DNA of 64,000 bases from Pelagibacterium halotolerans B2 (GCF_000230555.1 NC_016078.1:1426001-1490000); one strand, 5' to 3'; shown: positions 9,589-19,430, counted from the first letter of the stretch. Numbers and translations: made by a program. Notes: generated from the sequence alone by a model not told the origin.

Positions 9589-10787
9589 CCTGCCAGCACC
9601 TTGCCGAATACCTCCAGCGCGTCATCGATCTGCTTTTTGGTGATCACCAGGGGCGGCGCGATCCGGATTGTATCGGTATGAGTGTCCTTCGCCAGTATTC
9701 CGTGCTCCTTGAGCGTATGGCAGAATTTCCGCGCGCCCCCCGCTTCGGGGTGCAGGTCGACCGCCAGCATCAACCCCCGCCCCCGGACCGAGCGGATATG
9801 GTTCGATTTGATACCTGCCAGTCCTTCGAGGAAATAGGGCCCGAGCGCCGCCGCATTCTCGATCATACCTTCCTCTGTCAAGACCCGAAGCGCCGCCCGC
9901 GCCACGGCACAGGCCAGCGGATTGCCTCCAAAGGTCGACCCGTGCTGCCCGGGCTGGAGCACACCCAGAACCTCGGAATTGGAAAGCACCGCCGACACCG
10001 GATAAAATCCTCCCGACAGCGCCTTGCCCAGCAAGGTCACATCGGCCTCGATGCCTTCGTGCTGCTCTGCCAGAAGCTTTCCCGTCCGCCCCAGTCCCGT
10101 TTGAATTTCATCCAATATAAGCGTCACATTATTGTCGGTGCACAGCTGGCGCACGCGCCGGAAATAGCCCTCAGGCGGAATGATAACGCCAGCTTCCCCC
10201 TGAATCGGCTCGACCAGAAACCCCACCGTATTGGGCGTAATCGCCTTTTCCAGCGCATCGGCATCGCCGAAAGGAATGATCCGGAACCCCGGCGCGAACG
10301 GCCCGAACCCGCCCCGCGCATCCGGGTCTGTCGAAAATCCGACGATCCCCATGGTCCGCCCGTGAAAATTGTTGGCGCAGACGATGATTTCGGCCTTGTC
10401 CTTTTCGACGCCCTTGACCTCATACCCCCATTTGCGCACCGCCTTGATCGCGCTCTCGACCGCCTCGGCCCCCGTATTCATCGGCAGCACCTTGTGCGAT
10501 CCGGTGAGATCGGCAATTTCCTGATAGAACAGGGCAAGCTGATCGTTGTGAAAGGCCCGCGAGGTCAGTGTCAGCTTTTTGGCCTGCTCGACCATCGCCT
10601 GAAGGATCTTTGGGTGACAATGGCCCTGATTGACCGCCGAATAGGCCGACAGGCAATCGAGATATTGCTTGCCGTCCACATCATAGACGAACACGCCCTC
10701 GCCGCGCACCAGCGCCACGTCGAGGGGCTTGTAATTGTGTGCGCCCAGCGTCTGCTCCAGCGCAATAAGATCCTCGGTCAGTGCCAT
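9585..10787 (-). CDS. rocD: ornithine aminotransferase
   Basis: A class III PLP-dependent aminotransferase of 400 residues. It is best read as ornithine:2-oxoacid aminotransferase, which makes glutamate-5-semialdehyde: the N-terminus [20 protein letters not shown] and [20 protein letters not shown] are typical of that group. The pyridoxal lysine lies in [15 protein letters not shown], and [14 protein letters not shown] holds the cofactor-binding aspartate. The start has GAGGAA six bases upstream. It lies 12 bases behind the arginase gene, so the two form an arginine-to-glutamate catabolic operon controlled, I infer, by the divergent Lrp-type regulator. Confidence 0.93.
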   Translation of the reverse strand: MALTEDLIALEQTLGAHNYKPLDVALVRGEGVFVYDVDGKQYLDCLSAYSAVNQGHCHPKILQAMVEQAKKLTLTSRAFHNDQLALFYQEIADLTGSHKVLPMNTGAEAVESAIKAVRKWGYEVKGVEKDKAEIIVCANNFHGRTMGIVGFSTDPDARGGFGPFAPGFRIIPFGDADALEKAITPNTVGFLVEPIQGEAGVIIPPEGYFRRVRQLCTDNNVTLILDEIQTGLGRTGKLLAEQHEGIEADVTLLGKALSGGFYPVSAVLSNSEVLGVLQPGQHGSTFGGNPLACAVARAALRVLTEEGMIENAAALGPYFLEGLAGIKSNHIRSVRGRGLMLAVDLHPEAGGARKFCHTLKEHGILAKDTHTDTIRIAPPLVITKKQIDDALEVFGKVLAG

Positions 10788-10799
10788 GTTTTTCCTCGA

Positions 10800-11726
10800 T
10801 TATGCAGGTTGTGTCGGGCGGTCGAAAATACGGCGTCCAAAGGCGCTCGCTGCCAGTTCGACCATCAGGCGGGCGCTCTTGCCCCGATCGTCGAGAAACG
10901 GGTTGAGCTCGACCAGGTCGAGACTGACAAGCCGCCCGCACCGTCCCACCATTTCCATTGCCAGATGCGCCTCGCGCACCGTCGCGCCGCCCGGCACCGT
11001 GGTCCCCACACCGGGCGCCAGATCGGGCTCGATGAAATCGACATCGAGGCTCACATGCAAAAGCGCGTCATCCGCCTCGACTTCCTTGAGGATGCGCCGC
11101 ACGATTGCGCCGATCCCGTGCTCGTCGATCTCGGCCATGTCGTTGACGTCGGCGCCCCGCGCCGCCAGCAGGTCCACTTCCGCCGGATCGATAGAGCGAG
11201 CGCCGACCAGATGATAGCGGCTTGCCGGCATCGTCGGACACTCGAGCATACCGTCGAAACCGGCCTCGCCGCAAAAAAACGCCGCCGGCATGCCATGCAT
11301 GTTCCCCGACGTCGAAGTCTGCGGCGTATTGAAATCGGCATGCGCATCCAGCCACAGCACGTGCAGCTTCTTGCCCACCCGATCCGCATGCCGCAAGGCG
11401 GCCGCCACAGAACCGAACGAGAGCGCATGGTCCCCACCCAGATAAACAGCCGTGCCGTCCGCTAGAGCACTCTCGCCCGCATCGGCCAGCGCCCGGGCAA
11501 ACCCGGTCACCTCAACGACATTATGCGCCAGCCCTTCGAGCGCGAATTCATTGCCTTCCGGCAAGACATCGCCGCGATCGATCACCGTATGCCCAAGCCC
11601 CGACAAGGCCTCCGCCAGCCCGGCGATCCGCAGGGCTTTAGGGCCCATCGAACACCCCTGCCGCCCCGCGCCGTCTTCGACGGGCGCTCCAATCAGGGTG
11701 ATGGTTCTTGGCTCGGGTCCACGCAT
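10800..11726 (-). CDS. rocF: arginase
   Basis: A 308-residue ureohydrolase. The manganese ligands are visible in GGDHALSFG, WLDAHADFNTPQTSTSGNMHG and SLDVDFIEPDLAPGVGT. The TSTSGNMHG form is typical of true arginases, which split arginine into ornithine and urea, rather than agmatinases. The start at 11724-11726 follows a perfect GGAGG, and residues upstream of it in the open frame match no arginase. It is first in an operon with rocD and divergent from an AsnC-type regulator, 117 bases away, with an inverted repeat between them. Confidence 0.94.
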   Translation of the reverse strand: MRGPEPRTITLIGAPVEDGAGRQGCSMGPKALRIAGLAEALSGLGHTVIDRGDVLPEGNEFALEGLAHNVVEVTGFARALADAGESALADGTAVYLGGDHALSFGSVAAALRHADRVGKKLHVLWLDAHADFNTPQTSTSGNMHGMPAAFFCGEAGFDGMLECPTMPASRYHLVGARSIDPAEVDLLAARGADVNDMAEIDEHGIGAIVRRILKEVEADDALLHVSLDVDFIEPDLAPGVGTTVPGGATVREAHLAMEMVGRCGRLVSLDLVELNPFLDDRGKSARLMVELAASAFGRRIFDRPTQPA

Positions 11727-11768
11727 GCGCTTTTGCCTCCAAATGCTGCTGCCAGCATGCCCAAGCAA

Positions 11769-11798
11769 TGCGCAGACGAAAAGTTGCAAATCTGCGCA
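11769..11798. promoter_or_regulatory. inverted repeat, candidate operator of the arginase/Lrp divergon
   Basis: A perfect 8-bp inverted repeat, TGCGCAGA then TCTGCGCA with a 14-base spacer, sits in the 117-bp gap between divergent rocF and the Lrp-type gene. The centre-to-centre distance is about two helical turns, so the half-sites face the same side of the DNA, as expected for a dimeric or octameric Lrp-family protein. This is inference from position and symmetry. Confidence 0.45.
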
Positions 11799-11843
11799 AT
11801 CCGGCACTAGAATTGATCGATTTGACAAAGACCATTGCTCAAA

Positions 11844-12278
11844 ATGCCAACCACCGATCATCTCGACCGTAAAATCCTGTCCCTCCTGCGCGACGATGCC
11901 CGCCTGCCCATCGCCAGCCTTGCCGCGACCCTTGGCGTGTCCCGCACCACCGTACGGGCACGCATGGAGCGCATGGAGGCCAACGGCACCATCTCGGGCT
12001 ACGGCGTTCGCCTCGGCGAGCCCGACGACGCCGAACGCGTCCGCGCCATAGCCATGATCGAGGTCGAAGGCCGGGTCACCGACAAGGTCGCCCGCGCCCT
12101 CTCGGGACTGCCGCAGGTGCGGGCACTCTACAGCACGAATGGGCGCTGGGATCTCGTCGCCGAAATCGAAAGCGCTTCGCTGCCCGAATTCGATTCGGTC
12201 CTCGGCGCCATCCGCCTGATCGAGGGTATCAGCCTAACCGAAACCAACATCCTGCTAGCGGTCCGCTTCAGGCGTTAA
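11844..12278 (+). CDS. Lrp/AsnC-family transcriptional regulator
   Basis: A 144-residue feast/famine regulator. An N-terminal helix-turn-helix (LDRKILSLLRDDARLPIASL then GVSRTTVRARMERMEANGTI) is followed by a RAM ligand-binding domain (about 70-144) with RALYSTNGRWDLVAEIES and the closing helix. Such proteins sense amino acids. Being divergent from arginase, it most likely controls arginine breakdown and possibly itself. The ATG at 11844 fits the family start. No clear Shine-Dalgarno precedes it, and a TTG nine bases earlier is the alternative. ArgR-like function is inferred from the neighbours only. Confidence 0.9.
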   Translation: MPTTDHLDRKILSLLRDDARLPIASLAATLGVSRTTVRARMERMEANGTISGYGVRLGEPDDAERVRAIAMIEVEGRVTDKVARALSGLPQVRALYSTNGRWDLVAEIESASLPEFDSVLGAIRLIEGISLTETNILLAVRFRR

Positions 12279-12372
12279 GCCGGCTTATCCGCCAAGAGTG
12301 GACGCCGCCCGTCCAAGCCTTTACCAATTCCAGCGCGCCTTTTCCCTGCGATTCGCCCGGAGGAGAAACCAA

Positions 12373-14631
12373 GTGTCGATCGGATTTGGCCTTGAGCGAT
12401 TGGGCCTGTTGACCCTGCGTTTCCCTCGCATCGTGGCCATCGCGGTCCTCGCTTTTACGGCGCTTTGCACCTTTCAGCTCACCAAATTCAATATCGATGG
12501 CGACCTGCTGCGCCTCTATCGTGGCTCCGGCATCGAATACGACCGCTACATCGCGCTGACCGAGAATTTCGGCACGTTCGAAAACGACGTCTATCTCCTG
12601 GTCCAATCGGACACTCTGACAGACCCCGGCACACTCGAGGAACTACGCTTTTTGGGGCTCGAGCTCGAACTCAACGAATTTGCCGCCGGCACAATGTCAC
12701 CCTTCTCTCTGCGGCGCCCCGCCGAAGGTGGCACGTCGGTGCCTGCCGTTCCCGAAGGCATGGAAACCAGCGAGCAGGTCGCCGAGGCCCTCGCCGATCT
12801 GCGCATCAACGATCCGCTGATGAGCAATCTCATTCTCGCCGATAACGCGGGAATGGTGATGATCATGTTCCCCGACCCCCAGACGATGGCAGAACTTGGC
12901 GAAGACACAATGCTAGCCTCGCTGCGTGAATTGATGGCCGCCTATGAGAGCGAGGACATCCATATCGAATTGACCGGCCCGGCGATCTGGAAGGAGGAGG
13001 TGCTCAATGCATCGCGCTTCGATCAGCTCCTGTTCATGGTCGCCGGTGTGGTTCTGGGATTTCTCACCGCCCTTTTCAGCTTCCGCACCTTTTGGGGCGC
13101 GCTGATCGCCACGCTCACTCCCGTTGTCACCGCCTTCTGGGTCACCGGCATGACCATTCTGGTGTTTGGCAGCTTTACCTTTCTCACCAACATCATTTCA
13201 GCCCTGGTGCTGGTCATCGCGTTCGCCGAAAGCATGTATTTCTGCCTTTACTGGATGCGCACCGGTAACACCGGCCCCGATCAGCGCGCGGCCCTCATCG
13301 AAACGGTCCGCAAGGTCAGCCCGGCCTGCGCCTTGACGGCAATCACCACGATTATCGCCTGCACCAGCCTTGCCCTGGCGCCCGGCCAGGGGCTGCGCGA
13401 ATTTGCGATTTCGGGCGCGCTTGGCATGGCGCTGGCCTTCCTGGCCCTTGTCACCTTCCTGCCCCTGTCGTTGCTGCTTGCCATGCGGCTCGGCTTCCGC
13501 ATGCGCAAAACGCCGTCGGCCGCCCTGACCGCCCCCATACCGCTGGTTCGCCGCATCGCCCACGCCGCACCGCGCAGCGCCGCCCTCGCCGCCATTTTGG
13601 TCGCCGGCCTGCTGCTCATCCCGCACTTCCTGCTCGAGCCGCACTTCAAGTTTCAGGATTTCCTGCCCCGGGGCAGCGATGCCATCGCCACCAGCGATCA
13701 GATCGATGCGGGCGTCGGCGGCGTTGCCCCGGTCTATATCCGCATCCCCCTGGAGGGCGGTTTGACCGAAATGACCGACGGCGATTTCGCCACCGTCGAG
13801 CGTGTCCACCAGATCGCGGAAAACAATTTCGGCGTAGGCAAGGTCATCTCCGCCGCCAGCTTCCGGCACTATTCCGAATTGGGGTTCTCGCGCGAACGTA
13901 TCTTCGAGGCGGTCGGCCCCTTCCTGCGCCAGCGCTTCGTAACCGACGATGGCATGCAGGCGCTCATAACCGCCTTCTCTCCAACATCGGAAAATGCCCG
14001 GCAGACCGTAGCCCTCGTCGAATCGATGCGCGCAGAACTGACATCCGCTGGAATCGAGGGCGCCGAAATCTCGGGCTTCCGCGTGCTTACCGCCTATGCA
14101 AGCCTTGATATGATCGGCACCCTCCAGATCAGTCTGATGCTCGCCATTGCGCTCTCGGTCGTCCTGATCGGCATCGCCTTCCGCTCATGGAAGCTGGCGC
14201 TGGTATCCGTGATCCCTAACAGCCTTCCAATTCTTCTGACAGAGCTGTTCCTGTATGCATCGGGCATTCAGTTGCAGTTGACGACTGTCATTTCCCTTAC
14301 GATAGCCTTCGGCATTGCCGTCGATGACACGATCCATTTTCTGGCCCATTATGCCCGGGCTCGCGAACGGGGAGAGACCATCGCCAAGGCCGTCGATACG
14401 ACCCTCGACAGGGTCGGCCCGGCCCTCATCGCAACCACGCTCATCCTGATTGCCGGATGTGCGGTGGTCACGGTTTCGGTGCTGCCCCAGGTCGCCCTGT
14501 TCGGCTTTTTGACCGTCATCACGCTGCTTGCAGCGTTGATCGGCGATCTGATCGTCTTGCCCGCCTTGCTGATCGGTGGCGGAATGGTGTTTGCCAGATG
14601 GAGTGAAAGAAAAAATGGGATCCCTGCCTAG
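12373..14631 (+). CDS. MMPL/RND-superfamily exporter
   Basis: A 752-residue inner-membrane protein of the RND superfamily (predicted exporter, COG1033-type/MMPL). It shows two repeats, each one N-terminal helix, a large periplasmic loop (about 55-230 and 430-580) and a five-helix bundle with a sterol-sensing-like pattern, for example AFGIAVDDTIHFLAHYARARE in the second half. Hopanoid (HpnN) and mycobacterial MMPL lipid transporters are relatives, so a lipid or hydrophobic substrate is plausible but unproven. The start is a GTG at 12373, chosen for the strong GGAGGAG seven bases upstream. Its stop TAG lies inside a palindromic element. Confidence 0.88.
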   Translation: MSIGFGLERLGLLTLRFPRIVAIAVLAFTALCTFQLTKFNIDGDLLRLYRGSGIEYDRYIALTENFGTFENDVYLLVQSDTLTDPGTLEELRFLGLELELNEFAAGTMSPFSLRRPAEGGTSVPAVPEGMETSEQVAEALADLRINDPLMSNLILADNAGMVMIMFPDPQTMAELGEDTMLASLRELMAAYESEDIHIELTGPAIWKEEVLNASRFDQLLFMVAGVVLGFLTALFSFRTFWGALIATLTPVVTAFWVTGMTILVFGSFTFLTNIISALVLVIAFAESMYFCLYWMRTGNTGPDQRAALIETVRKVSPACALTAITTIIACTSLALAPGQGLREFAISGALGMALAFLALVTFLPLSLLLAMRLGFRMRKTPSAALTAPIPLVRRIAHAAPRSAALAAILVAGLLLIPHFLLEPHFKFQDFLPRGSDAIATSDQIDAGVGGVAPVYIRIPLEGGLTEMTDGDFATVERVHQIAENNFGVGKVISAASFRHYSELGFSRERIFEAVGPFLRQRFVTDDGMQALITAFSPTSENARQTVALVESMRAELTSAGIEGAEISGFRVLTAYASLDMIGTLQISLMLAIALSVVLIGIAFRSWKLALVSVIPNSLPILLTELFLYASGIQLQLTTVISLTIAFGIAVDDTIHFLAHYARARERGETIAKAVDTTLDRVGPALIATTLILIAGCAVVTVSVLPQVALFGFLTVITLLAALIGDLIVLPALLIGGGMVFARWSERKNGIPA

Positions 14632-14780
14632 AGCCGAAGCACCCGAGCCGGAGCGCCTGCGGTCCCAGGACCGAGCCGGGGCGCGAAGTCCATTTCGGGA
14701 TATGGACGAGCGGGCTGGCGACGGATTGGGGGCGCAGCCGCCCGGCCCTTCGGGTCGCCATTTGGGGCTGACAGGCTCTA
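14629..14780. repeat. multi-stem palindromic intergenic element bounded by TAGAGCC/GGCTCTA
   Basis: The ends TAGAGCC (14629-14635) and GGCTCTA (14774-14780) are exact inverted repeats. Inside are further stems: CGGTCC/GGACCG, GTCCAT/ATGGAC and GGCGAC/GTCGCC, the last enclosing a CCC-TTC-GGG hairpin. The same TAGAGCC...GGCTCT boundary closes the second module of the mosaic repeats at 28385 and 45378. An open frame crosses the element, but its composition there is non-protein-like, so I treat it as intergenic. Confidence 0.5.
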
Positions 14781-14800
14781 AAGCGCTTCGGGCGAAAGTG

Positions 14801-15298
14801 ATGGCTTGCGCCATCGCCCTTGCAGGCCTGCCGCTCGCCGGCCCCGCCTTCGCGGCACAGGAGGATGTCGATCTGCTCAAGAGCTATGTCGGAGATTGGC
14901 GCGGTCGCGGCTCGGCCGTCCTTGCGTCCACCGGCAAAGAGGAAACCGTCGTCTGCCGTATGTCCGTCGAGGACACTGGAGCCGCCCGGGTGACATTCGA
15001 CGGCCGTTGCACCCTGGCCGGCCGGACGATCGCGGTGGCCGGCACAATGATCTGGAACGAGCAGGCCAGCCAGTATGAAGCCGCAATGTCCTCGGTTGCC
15101 GGCTTCCAGAGCCTGGCCATCGGCCGCCGCAACGGGGACGATATCGACTTCGAACTCATCAACCGCAACGCCGAAGGCAAGGAATACCGGGTAGAGGCCG
15201 CAATGGCGCTCCAGGATGCTCAGATCGGCATGGACCTCCATATCACCGATCTCTCGACCGGCGGCGTCACCACGGCTCAGGTGCCATTCACCCAATAA
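14801..15298 (+). CDS. secreted protein of unknown function
   Basis: About 165 residues: a signal peptide (MACAIALAGLPLAGPAFAAQ, cleavage after AFA) then a beta-rich domain beginning EDVDLLKSYVGDWRGRG. The YVGDWRGRG opening and alternating strand pattern suggest a small lipocalin-like barrel, but I cannot name the family. Two cysteines at about residues 51 and 70 could pair in the periplasm. The start is uncertain: ATG 14801, GTG 14798 and an upstream ATG at 14615 are all in frame. The upstream one would make the palindromic element coding, so I prefer 14801. It follows the MMPL gene and could supply or modify its cargo. Confidence 0.6.
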   Translation: MACAIALAGLPLAGPAFAAQEDVDLLKSYVGDWRGRGSAVLASTGKEETVVCRMSVEDTGAARVTFDGRCTLAGRTIAVAGTMIWNEQASQYEAAMSSVAGFQSLAIGRRNGDDIDFELINRNAEGKEYRVEAAMALQDAQIGMDLHITDLSTGGVTTAQVPFTQ

Positions 15299-15325
15299 TG
15301 GGCAGCGCGCCCTCGGGTCGCATAC

Positions 15326-15348
15326 AAAAAGGGCGCCTCACGGCGCCC
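15326..15348 (-). terminator. ssb terminator
   Basis: The stem GGGCGCC/GGCGCCC with a four-base loop (15331-15348) is followed on the minus strand by TTTTT (15326-15330). It lies just beyond the ssb stop and is a standard intrinsic terminator for ssb. Confidence 0.8.
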
Positions 15349-15358
15349 CTCATTGCAA

Positions 15359-15835
15359 TCAGAACGGGATGTCGTCGTCCATGCCACCCGGCTCGAACGC
15401 CGGAGCGCTGGACGGCCGCCCGCGGTTTTCGACCTGCCGGCTGCCGCCACCATATCCGCCGCTGTCGCGGTCACCGCCGCCTTCACCGCGCCCGTCGAGC
15501 ATGGTCAGGGTCGAATTGAAACCCTGCAGCACGATCTCGGTCGTGTACTGGTCCTGCCCGTCCTTCTCCCATTTCCGGGTCTGGAGCTGGCCCTCGATAT
15601 AAACCTTGGCGCCCTTTTTGAGATAGTTCTGGGCCACCTTGGCCAGCCCTTCGCTGAAAATCACAACCCGGTGCCATTCAGTCTTTTCGCGCGGCTCCCC
15701 CCCCCCTCCGTCGCGCCAGCGCTCCGACGTCGCAATACGCAGATTGACCACCGGATTGCCGTTGGGCAGCGACCGCACTTCGGGGTCGGCACCCAGATTG
15801 CCAACCAGAATAACCTTGTTCACGCTTCCCGACAT
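15359..15835 (-). CDS. ssb: single-stranded DNA-binding protein
   Basis: A 158-residue SSB. The OB fold (about 1-112) starts [20 protein letters not shown] and includes TEWHRVVIF and [12 protein letters not shown] Gly/Arg-rich flexible tail follows and ends in the acidic tip MDDDIPF that recruits partner repair proteins. The start is at 15833-15835 with GGAAGG upstream. It binds single-stranded DNA in replication, recombination and repair. It is divergent from uvrA across a region with two SOS boxes, so it is DNA-damage inducible. Confidence 0.97.
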   Translation of the reverse strand: MSGSVNKVILVGNLGADPEVRSLPNGNPVVNLRIATSERWRDGGGGEPREKTEWHRVVIFSEGLAKVAQNYLKKGAKVYIEGQLQTRKWEKDGQDQYTTEIVLQGFNSTLTMLDGRGEGGGDRDSGGYGGGSRQVENRGRPSSAPAFEPGGMDDDIPF

Positions 15836-15951
15836 ATTCGCCTTCCTGTCTCTTGTCCGCCGGACCACGATCCGGCCAGTCACGTTGCGCGCACTATATA
15901 GCCATCACCGGCAAAAGTTCAGCGCCAAGCGGGGCTATGCACAACTCGTTT

Positions 15952-15966
15952 GTTCTTATTTTGTTC
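15952..15966. promoter_or_regulatory. LexA box, ssb-proximal
   Basis: GTTC-N7-GTTC (spacer TTATTTT), the direct-repeat SOS box known for alphaproteobacterial LexA. It is 117 bases upstream of the ssb start, in the ssb promoter region; a TTGACA on the minus strand lies at 15982-15987. Confidence 0.85.
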
Positions 15967-15989
15967 AAAATTGTTGACAAATGTCAAGC

Positions 15990-16017
15990 TTGACCGAATC
16001 CAATTTGTTCCTATTAT
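15990..16017 (+). promoter_or_regulatory. probable uvrA promoter
   Basis: TTGACC (15990-15995), a 16-base spacer, then TATTAT (16012-16017). The -10 lies inside the second LexA box, so LexA would block RNA polymerase directly. Its transcript would have a leader of about 130 bases. Confidence 0.6.
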
Positions 16018-16021
16018 GTTC
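16007..16021. promoter_or_regulatory. LexA box, uvrA-proximal
   Basis: A second GTTC-N7-GTTC (spacer CTATTAT), 55 bases from the first and overlapping the predicted -10 of uvrA. Two boxes in one divergent region allow separate repression of ssb and uvrA. Confidence 0.85.
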
Positions 16022-16154
16022 ACTTGCAGGGCTGCTCTGCGCAGGCCGGTCTTGCAGGCAGGCGACGTTGTGCTTAAGTGAACCGGACGCTTCCCGCGCC
16101 CGTTAATATGTTTGTTGTCGGCCCGGCCGGCCCGCTATCGCTGGATAATCGCCC

Positions 16155-19046
16155 ATGAATGACATTTCCAATCCCAATCGCGACATCGTCATCCGGGGCG
16201 CCAAGGAGCATAACCTCAAGAATATCGACGTTCGCCTGCCCCGCGACAAGCTGATCGTGATGACCGGGCTCTCGGGCTCGGGCAAGTCCTCGCTCGCCTT
16301 CGATACCATCTATGCAGAGGGTCAGCGCCGTTATGTCGAAAGCCTTTCGGCCTATGCGCGTCAGTTTCTCGAAATGATGCAAAAGCCCGATGTGGAAAGC
16401 ATCGAGGGGCTCTCGCCGGCCATTTCCATCGAGCAGAAGACCACGTCGCGCAATCCGCGCTCGACCGTCGGCACCGTCACCGAGATTTACGACTATCTCC
16501 GCCTGCTGTTCGCCCGCGTCGGCATTCCTTATTCTCCGGCCACCGGGCTTCCCATCGAAAGCCAGACAGTTTCCCAGATGGTCGACAAGGTCATGGCGCT
16601 CGAAGAGGGCACCCGCCTTTACCTGCTGGCGCCCATCGTGCGCGGCCGCAAGGGTGAGTACCGCAAGGAACTGGCCGAACTCATGAAAAAGGGCTTCCAG
16701 CGCGTCAAGATCGATGGAGCGTTTTATGAGATCGAGGAAGCCCCGGCCCTCGACAAGAAGCTCAAGCACGATATCGAGGTCGTCGTCGACCGTGTCGTCG
16801 TCAATGCCGATATCGCGGGCCGCCTTGCGGAAAGTTTCGAGACCGCGCTGCGCCTGGCCGATGGCATCGCGTTGACCGAATATGCAGACCAGACCGAGGA
16901 AGACGGCAGCCCCAAACGCCTCACATTCTCGGAAAAATTCGCCTGCCCGGTGTCCGGCTTTACCATTGCGGAAATCGAGCCGCGCCTGTTCTCGTTCAAC
17001 AACCCCTTCGGCGCCTGTCCGGTTTGTTCCGGGCTCGGCACCGAGGCCAAGATCGATCCCGATCTCGTGGTGCCAGACGGATCGCTGTCATTGCGCGACG
17101 GCGCCATCCAGCCCTGGTCGAAAACCTCCTCGCCCTATTATCTCCAGACCCTGCAGGCCGTCACCCGCCATTTCAAGGCGTCGACCGGCACCGCATGGCA
17201 GGATTTGCCCTTCGAGGTCCAGCACGCCATCCTGTTCGGCACCGACAAGACCAAGATCGAATTCATCTATGACGACGGATTGCGCAAATATTCGACCCAG
17301 AAGCCATTCGAGGGCGTCATCGGCAATCTCGAGCGCCGCTACCGGGAAACCGAATCCTCGGCGGCCCGCGAGGATATCGAGCGCTATATGTCCGCTGCTC
17401 CCTGCCCGGCCTGTAACGGCTATCGCCTGAAACCCGAAGCGCTGGCGGTCAAGATCCATGGCTGCCACATCGGCCAGGTCTCGGAATTGTCCATCAAGGG
17501 CGCAGCCGAATGGTTTGCCGATCTGCCCGCCCATCTCAACGAGACCCAATCGGCAATCGGCGAGCGCATCCTCAAGGAAATCCGCGACCGGCTGGCCTTC
17601 CTCAACGATGTCGGCCTGCAATACCTGACGCTCTCGCGCAATTCGGGCTCGCTTTCGGGCGGTGAAAGCCAGCGTATCCGCCTTGCCAGCCAGATCGGCT
17701 CTGGCCTGACCGGTGTCCTTTACGTGCTCGACGAACCCTCGATCGGCCTGCACCAGCGCGACAATGCGCGTCTGCTCGAAACCCTGCGCCGTCTGCGCGA
17801 CCTGGGCAACACCGTCATCGTTGTCGAGCATGACGAGGATGCCATTCTCACCGCCGATCACGTCCTCGATATCGGTCCGGGCGCCGGCGTTCACGGTGGC
17901 AACATCATCGCTCAGGGCACCCCCGACGATGTCCTGTCGCACCCCGACAGCCTCACCGGACAATATCTGTCCGGCCGCATGGGCATTCCGGTTCCCGCCG
18001 AGCGCCGCAAGGCCAAGAAAGGCCGCCAGCTTTCCCTCAAGGGCGCAACCGGCAATAATTTGAAAAATGTCTCGGTCGACATCCCGCTGGGCATGTTCGT
18101 GGCCATCACCGGCGTCTCGGGCGGCGGAAAGTCCACGCTGACCGTCGATACGCTCTATCAGGCCATCGCCCGCCGCCTCAACGGCGCCCGCGTGCATCCG
18201 GCCCCGCACGAAAGCCTGACCGGGCTCGAACTGCTCGACAAGGTCATCGACATCGATCAGAGCCCCATCGGCCGCACCCCGCGCTCCAACCCCGCCACCT
18301 ATACGGGCGCCTTCACCCACATTCGTGAGTGGTTCGCCAACATGCCCGAATCCAAGGCGCGCGGTTACGGTCCCGGGCGCTTCTCGTTCAACGTCAAGGG
18401 CGGCCGCTGCGAAGCGTGCCAGGGCGATGGCGTGATCAAGATCGAGATGCACTTCCTGCCCGACGTCTATGTCACCTGCGACGTCTGCAAGGGCCATCGC
18501 TACAACCGCGAAACCCTCGAAGTCCAGTTCAAGGGCAAGTCGATTTCCGACGTTCTCGACATGACGGTCGATGAGGGCGCCGAGTTCTTCTCTGCGGTGC
18601 CGGTCATCCGCGACAAGCTCGTCACCCTCCAGCGGGTCGGGCTTGGTTACGTCAAGATCGGCCAGCAGGCGACCACTCTCTCGGGCGGTGAGGCGCAACG
18701 CGTCAAACTGGCCAAGGAATTGTCCAAACGCGCCACCGGTCGCACGCTTTACGTTCTCGACGAGCCGACAACCGGCCTGCACTTCCATGACGTCGCCAAA
18801 TTGCTCGATGTGCTCCAACAGCTTGTCGATACCGGAAACACCGTCATCGTCATCGAGCACAATCTCGAAGTCATCAAGACGGCGGACTGGATCATCGACC
18901 TGGGCCCCGAAGGCGGCGATGGCGGTGGCGAGATCGTTGCCGTCGGCACCCCCGAGCAGGTCGCCGAGAGCCCCCGCTCCCATACCGGCCACTTCCTCAA
19001 GGAAATCATGGAGCGCCGTCCCTTGCGCATGACGGCCGCTCAATAG
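16155..19046 (+). CDS. uvrA: excinuclease ABC subunit A
   Basis: UvrA is the damage-sensing ATPase of nucleotide excision repair; it loads UvrB onto lesions. The 963-residue protein has two ABC modules: Walker [15 protein letters not shown] near residue 36 and [14 protein letters not shown] near 655. It also has signature motifs ([14 protein letters not shown] and [14 protein letters not shown]), zinc-binding cysteine clusters ([27 protein letters not shown]...CDVCKGHRY) and Walker [13 protein letters not shown] / [12 protein letters not shown]. It is complete and normal in length. It is SOS-controlled with ssb. Confidence 0.98.
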   Translation: MNDISNPNRDIVIRGAKEHNLKNIDVRLPRDKLIVMTGLSGSGKSSLAFDTIYAEGQRRYVESLSAYARQFLEMMQKPDVESIEGLSPAISIEQKTTSRNPRSTVGTVTEIYDYLRLLFARVGIPYSPATGLPIESQTVSQMVDKVMALEEGTRLYLLAPIVRGRKGEYRKELAELMKKGFQRVKIDGAFYEIEEAPALDKKLKHDIEVVVDRVVVNADIAGRLAESFETALRLADGIALTEYADQTEEDGSPKRLTFSEKFACPVSGFTIAEIEPRLFSFNNPFGACPVCSGLGTEAKIDPDLVVPDGSLSLRDGAIQPWSKTSSPYYLQTLQAVTRHFKASTGTAWQDLPFEVQHAILFGTDKTKIEFIYDDGLRKYSTQKPFEGVIGNLERRYRETESSAAREDIERYMSAAPCPACNGYRLKPEALAVKIHGCHIGQVSELSIKGAAEWFADLPAHLNETQSAIGERILKEIRDRLAFLNDVGLQYLTLSRNSGSLSGGESQRIRLASQIGSGLTGVLYVLDEPSIGLHQRDNARLLETLRRLRDLGNTVIVVEHDEDAILTADHVLDIGPGAGVHGGNIIAQGTPDDVLSHPDSLTGQYLSGRMGIPVPAERRKAKKGRQLSLKGATGNNLKNVSVDIPLGMFVAITGVSGGGKSTLTVDTLYQAIARRLNGARVHPAPHESLTGLELLDKVIDIDQSPIGRTPRSNPATYTGAFTHIREWFANMPESKARGYGPGRFSFNVKGGRCEACQGDGVIKIEMHFLPDVYVTCDVCKGHRYNRETLEVQFKGKSISDVLDMTVDEGAEFFSAVPVIRDKLVTLQRVGLGYVKIGQQATTLSGGEAQRVKLAKELSKRATGRTLYVLDEPTTGLHFHDVAKLLDVLQQLVDTGNTVIVIEHNLEVIKTADWIIDLGPEGGDGGGEIVAVGTPEQVAESPRSHTGHFLKEIMERRPLRMTAAQ

Positions 19047-19084
19047 CCACGAACGCTGCGGCCGGTGCCATGCACTCCATGCAG

Positions 19085-19104
19085 GGGCGGCGTGCGCGCC
19101 GCCC
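19085..19104 (+). terminator. hairpin downstream of uvrA
   Basis: A perfect 8-bp stem GGGCGGCG/CGCCGCCC with loop TGCG lies 38 bases after the uvrA stop. No T-run follows, so termination may be partial or Rho-dependent. Confidence 0.45.
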
Positions 19105-19169
19105 GATAACGGACCGTCATGATTCGTGCCTATCCTTGGGTCGTGCAAACAGCCTGCATGGAGGATTCC

Positions 19170-19331
19170 ATGTTCGTGCGTATCGCCTGGAAGCAATCGA
19201 TGCCCCTTGGCGCAGACCCGCGCAGCCTGCGCCGCATAGCTCCGGTCCCCCGGCGCGGCTGCGATGACCTTGAAATCCCCGTCCGGGATTTCGCCAAAAT
19301 GACCAAGGGTCTTTTCGATCGCCACGGCTAG
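19170..19331 (+). CDS. possible small basic protein, 53 residues
   Basis: An ATG with GGAGG four bases upstream opens a 53-codon frame, rich in Arg and Pro in its middle, that closes at the edge of the mosaic repeat. It has no recognisable domain, signal peptide or membrane segment. The only support is the ribosome-binding site; it could easily be chance. Confidence 0.25.
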   Translation: MFVRIAWKQSMPLGADPRSLRRIAPVPRRGCDDLEIPVRDFAKMTKGLFDRHG

Positions 19332-19430
19332 AGCGCTTCCAGAATAAGTGGACACCACTTATTCGGTTCGGAAGCGCGACAAACAGGGAATTGGATGATT
19401 TCCGCGATTCGAAGAAGCGGAAATCATCCA
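19329..19430 (+). repeat. mosaic palindromic element (RIME-like), copy 1
   Basis: Module A: GCGCTTCC...GGAAGCGC encloses GAATAAGTGG/CCACTTATTC. Module B: GGATGATTTCCGC (19393-19405) pairs with GCGGAAATCATCC (19417-19429). The linker contains GCGCGACAAACA, as in the other copies. It begins at a TAGAGCG. Confidence 0.75.

Noticed and set aside
17088..19358. A 756-codon minus-strand open frame
   Set aside because: Antisense to uvrA, which is unmistakable on the other strand.
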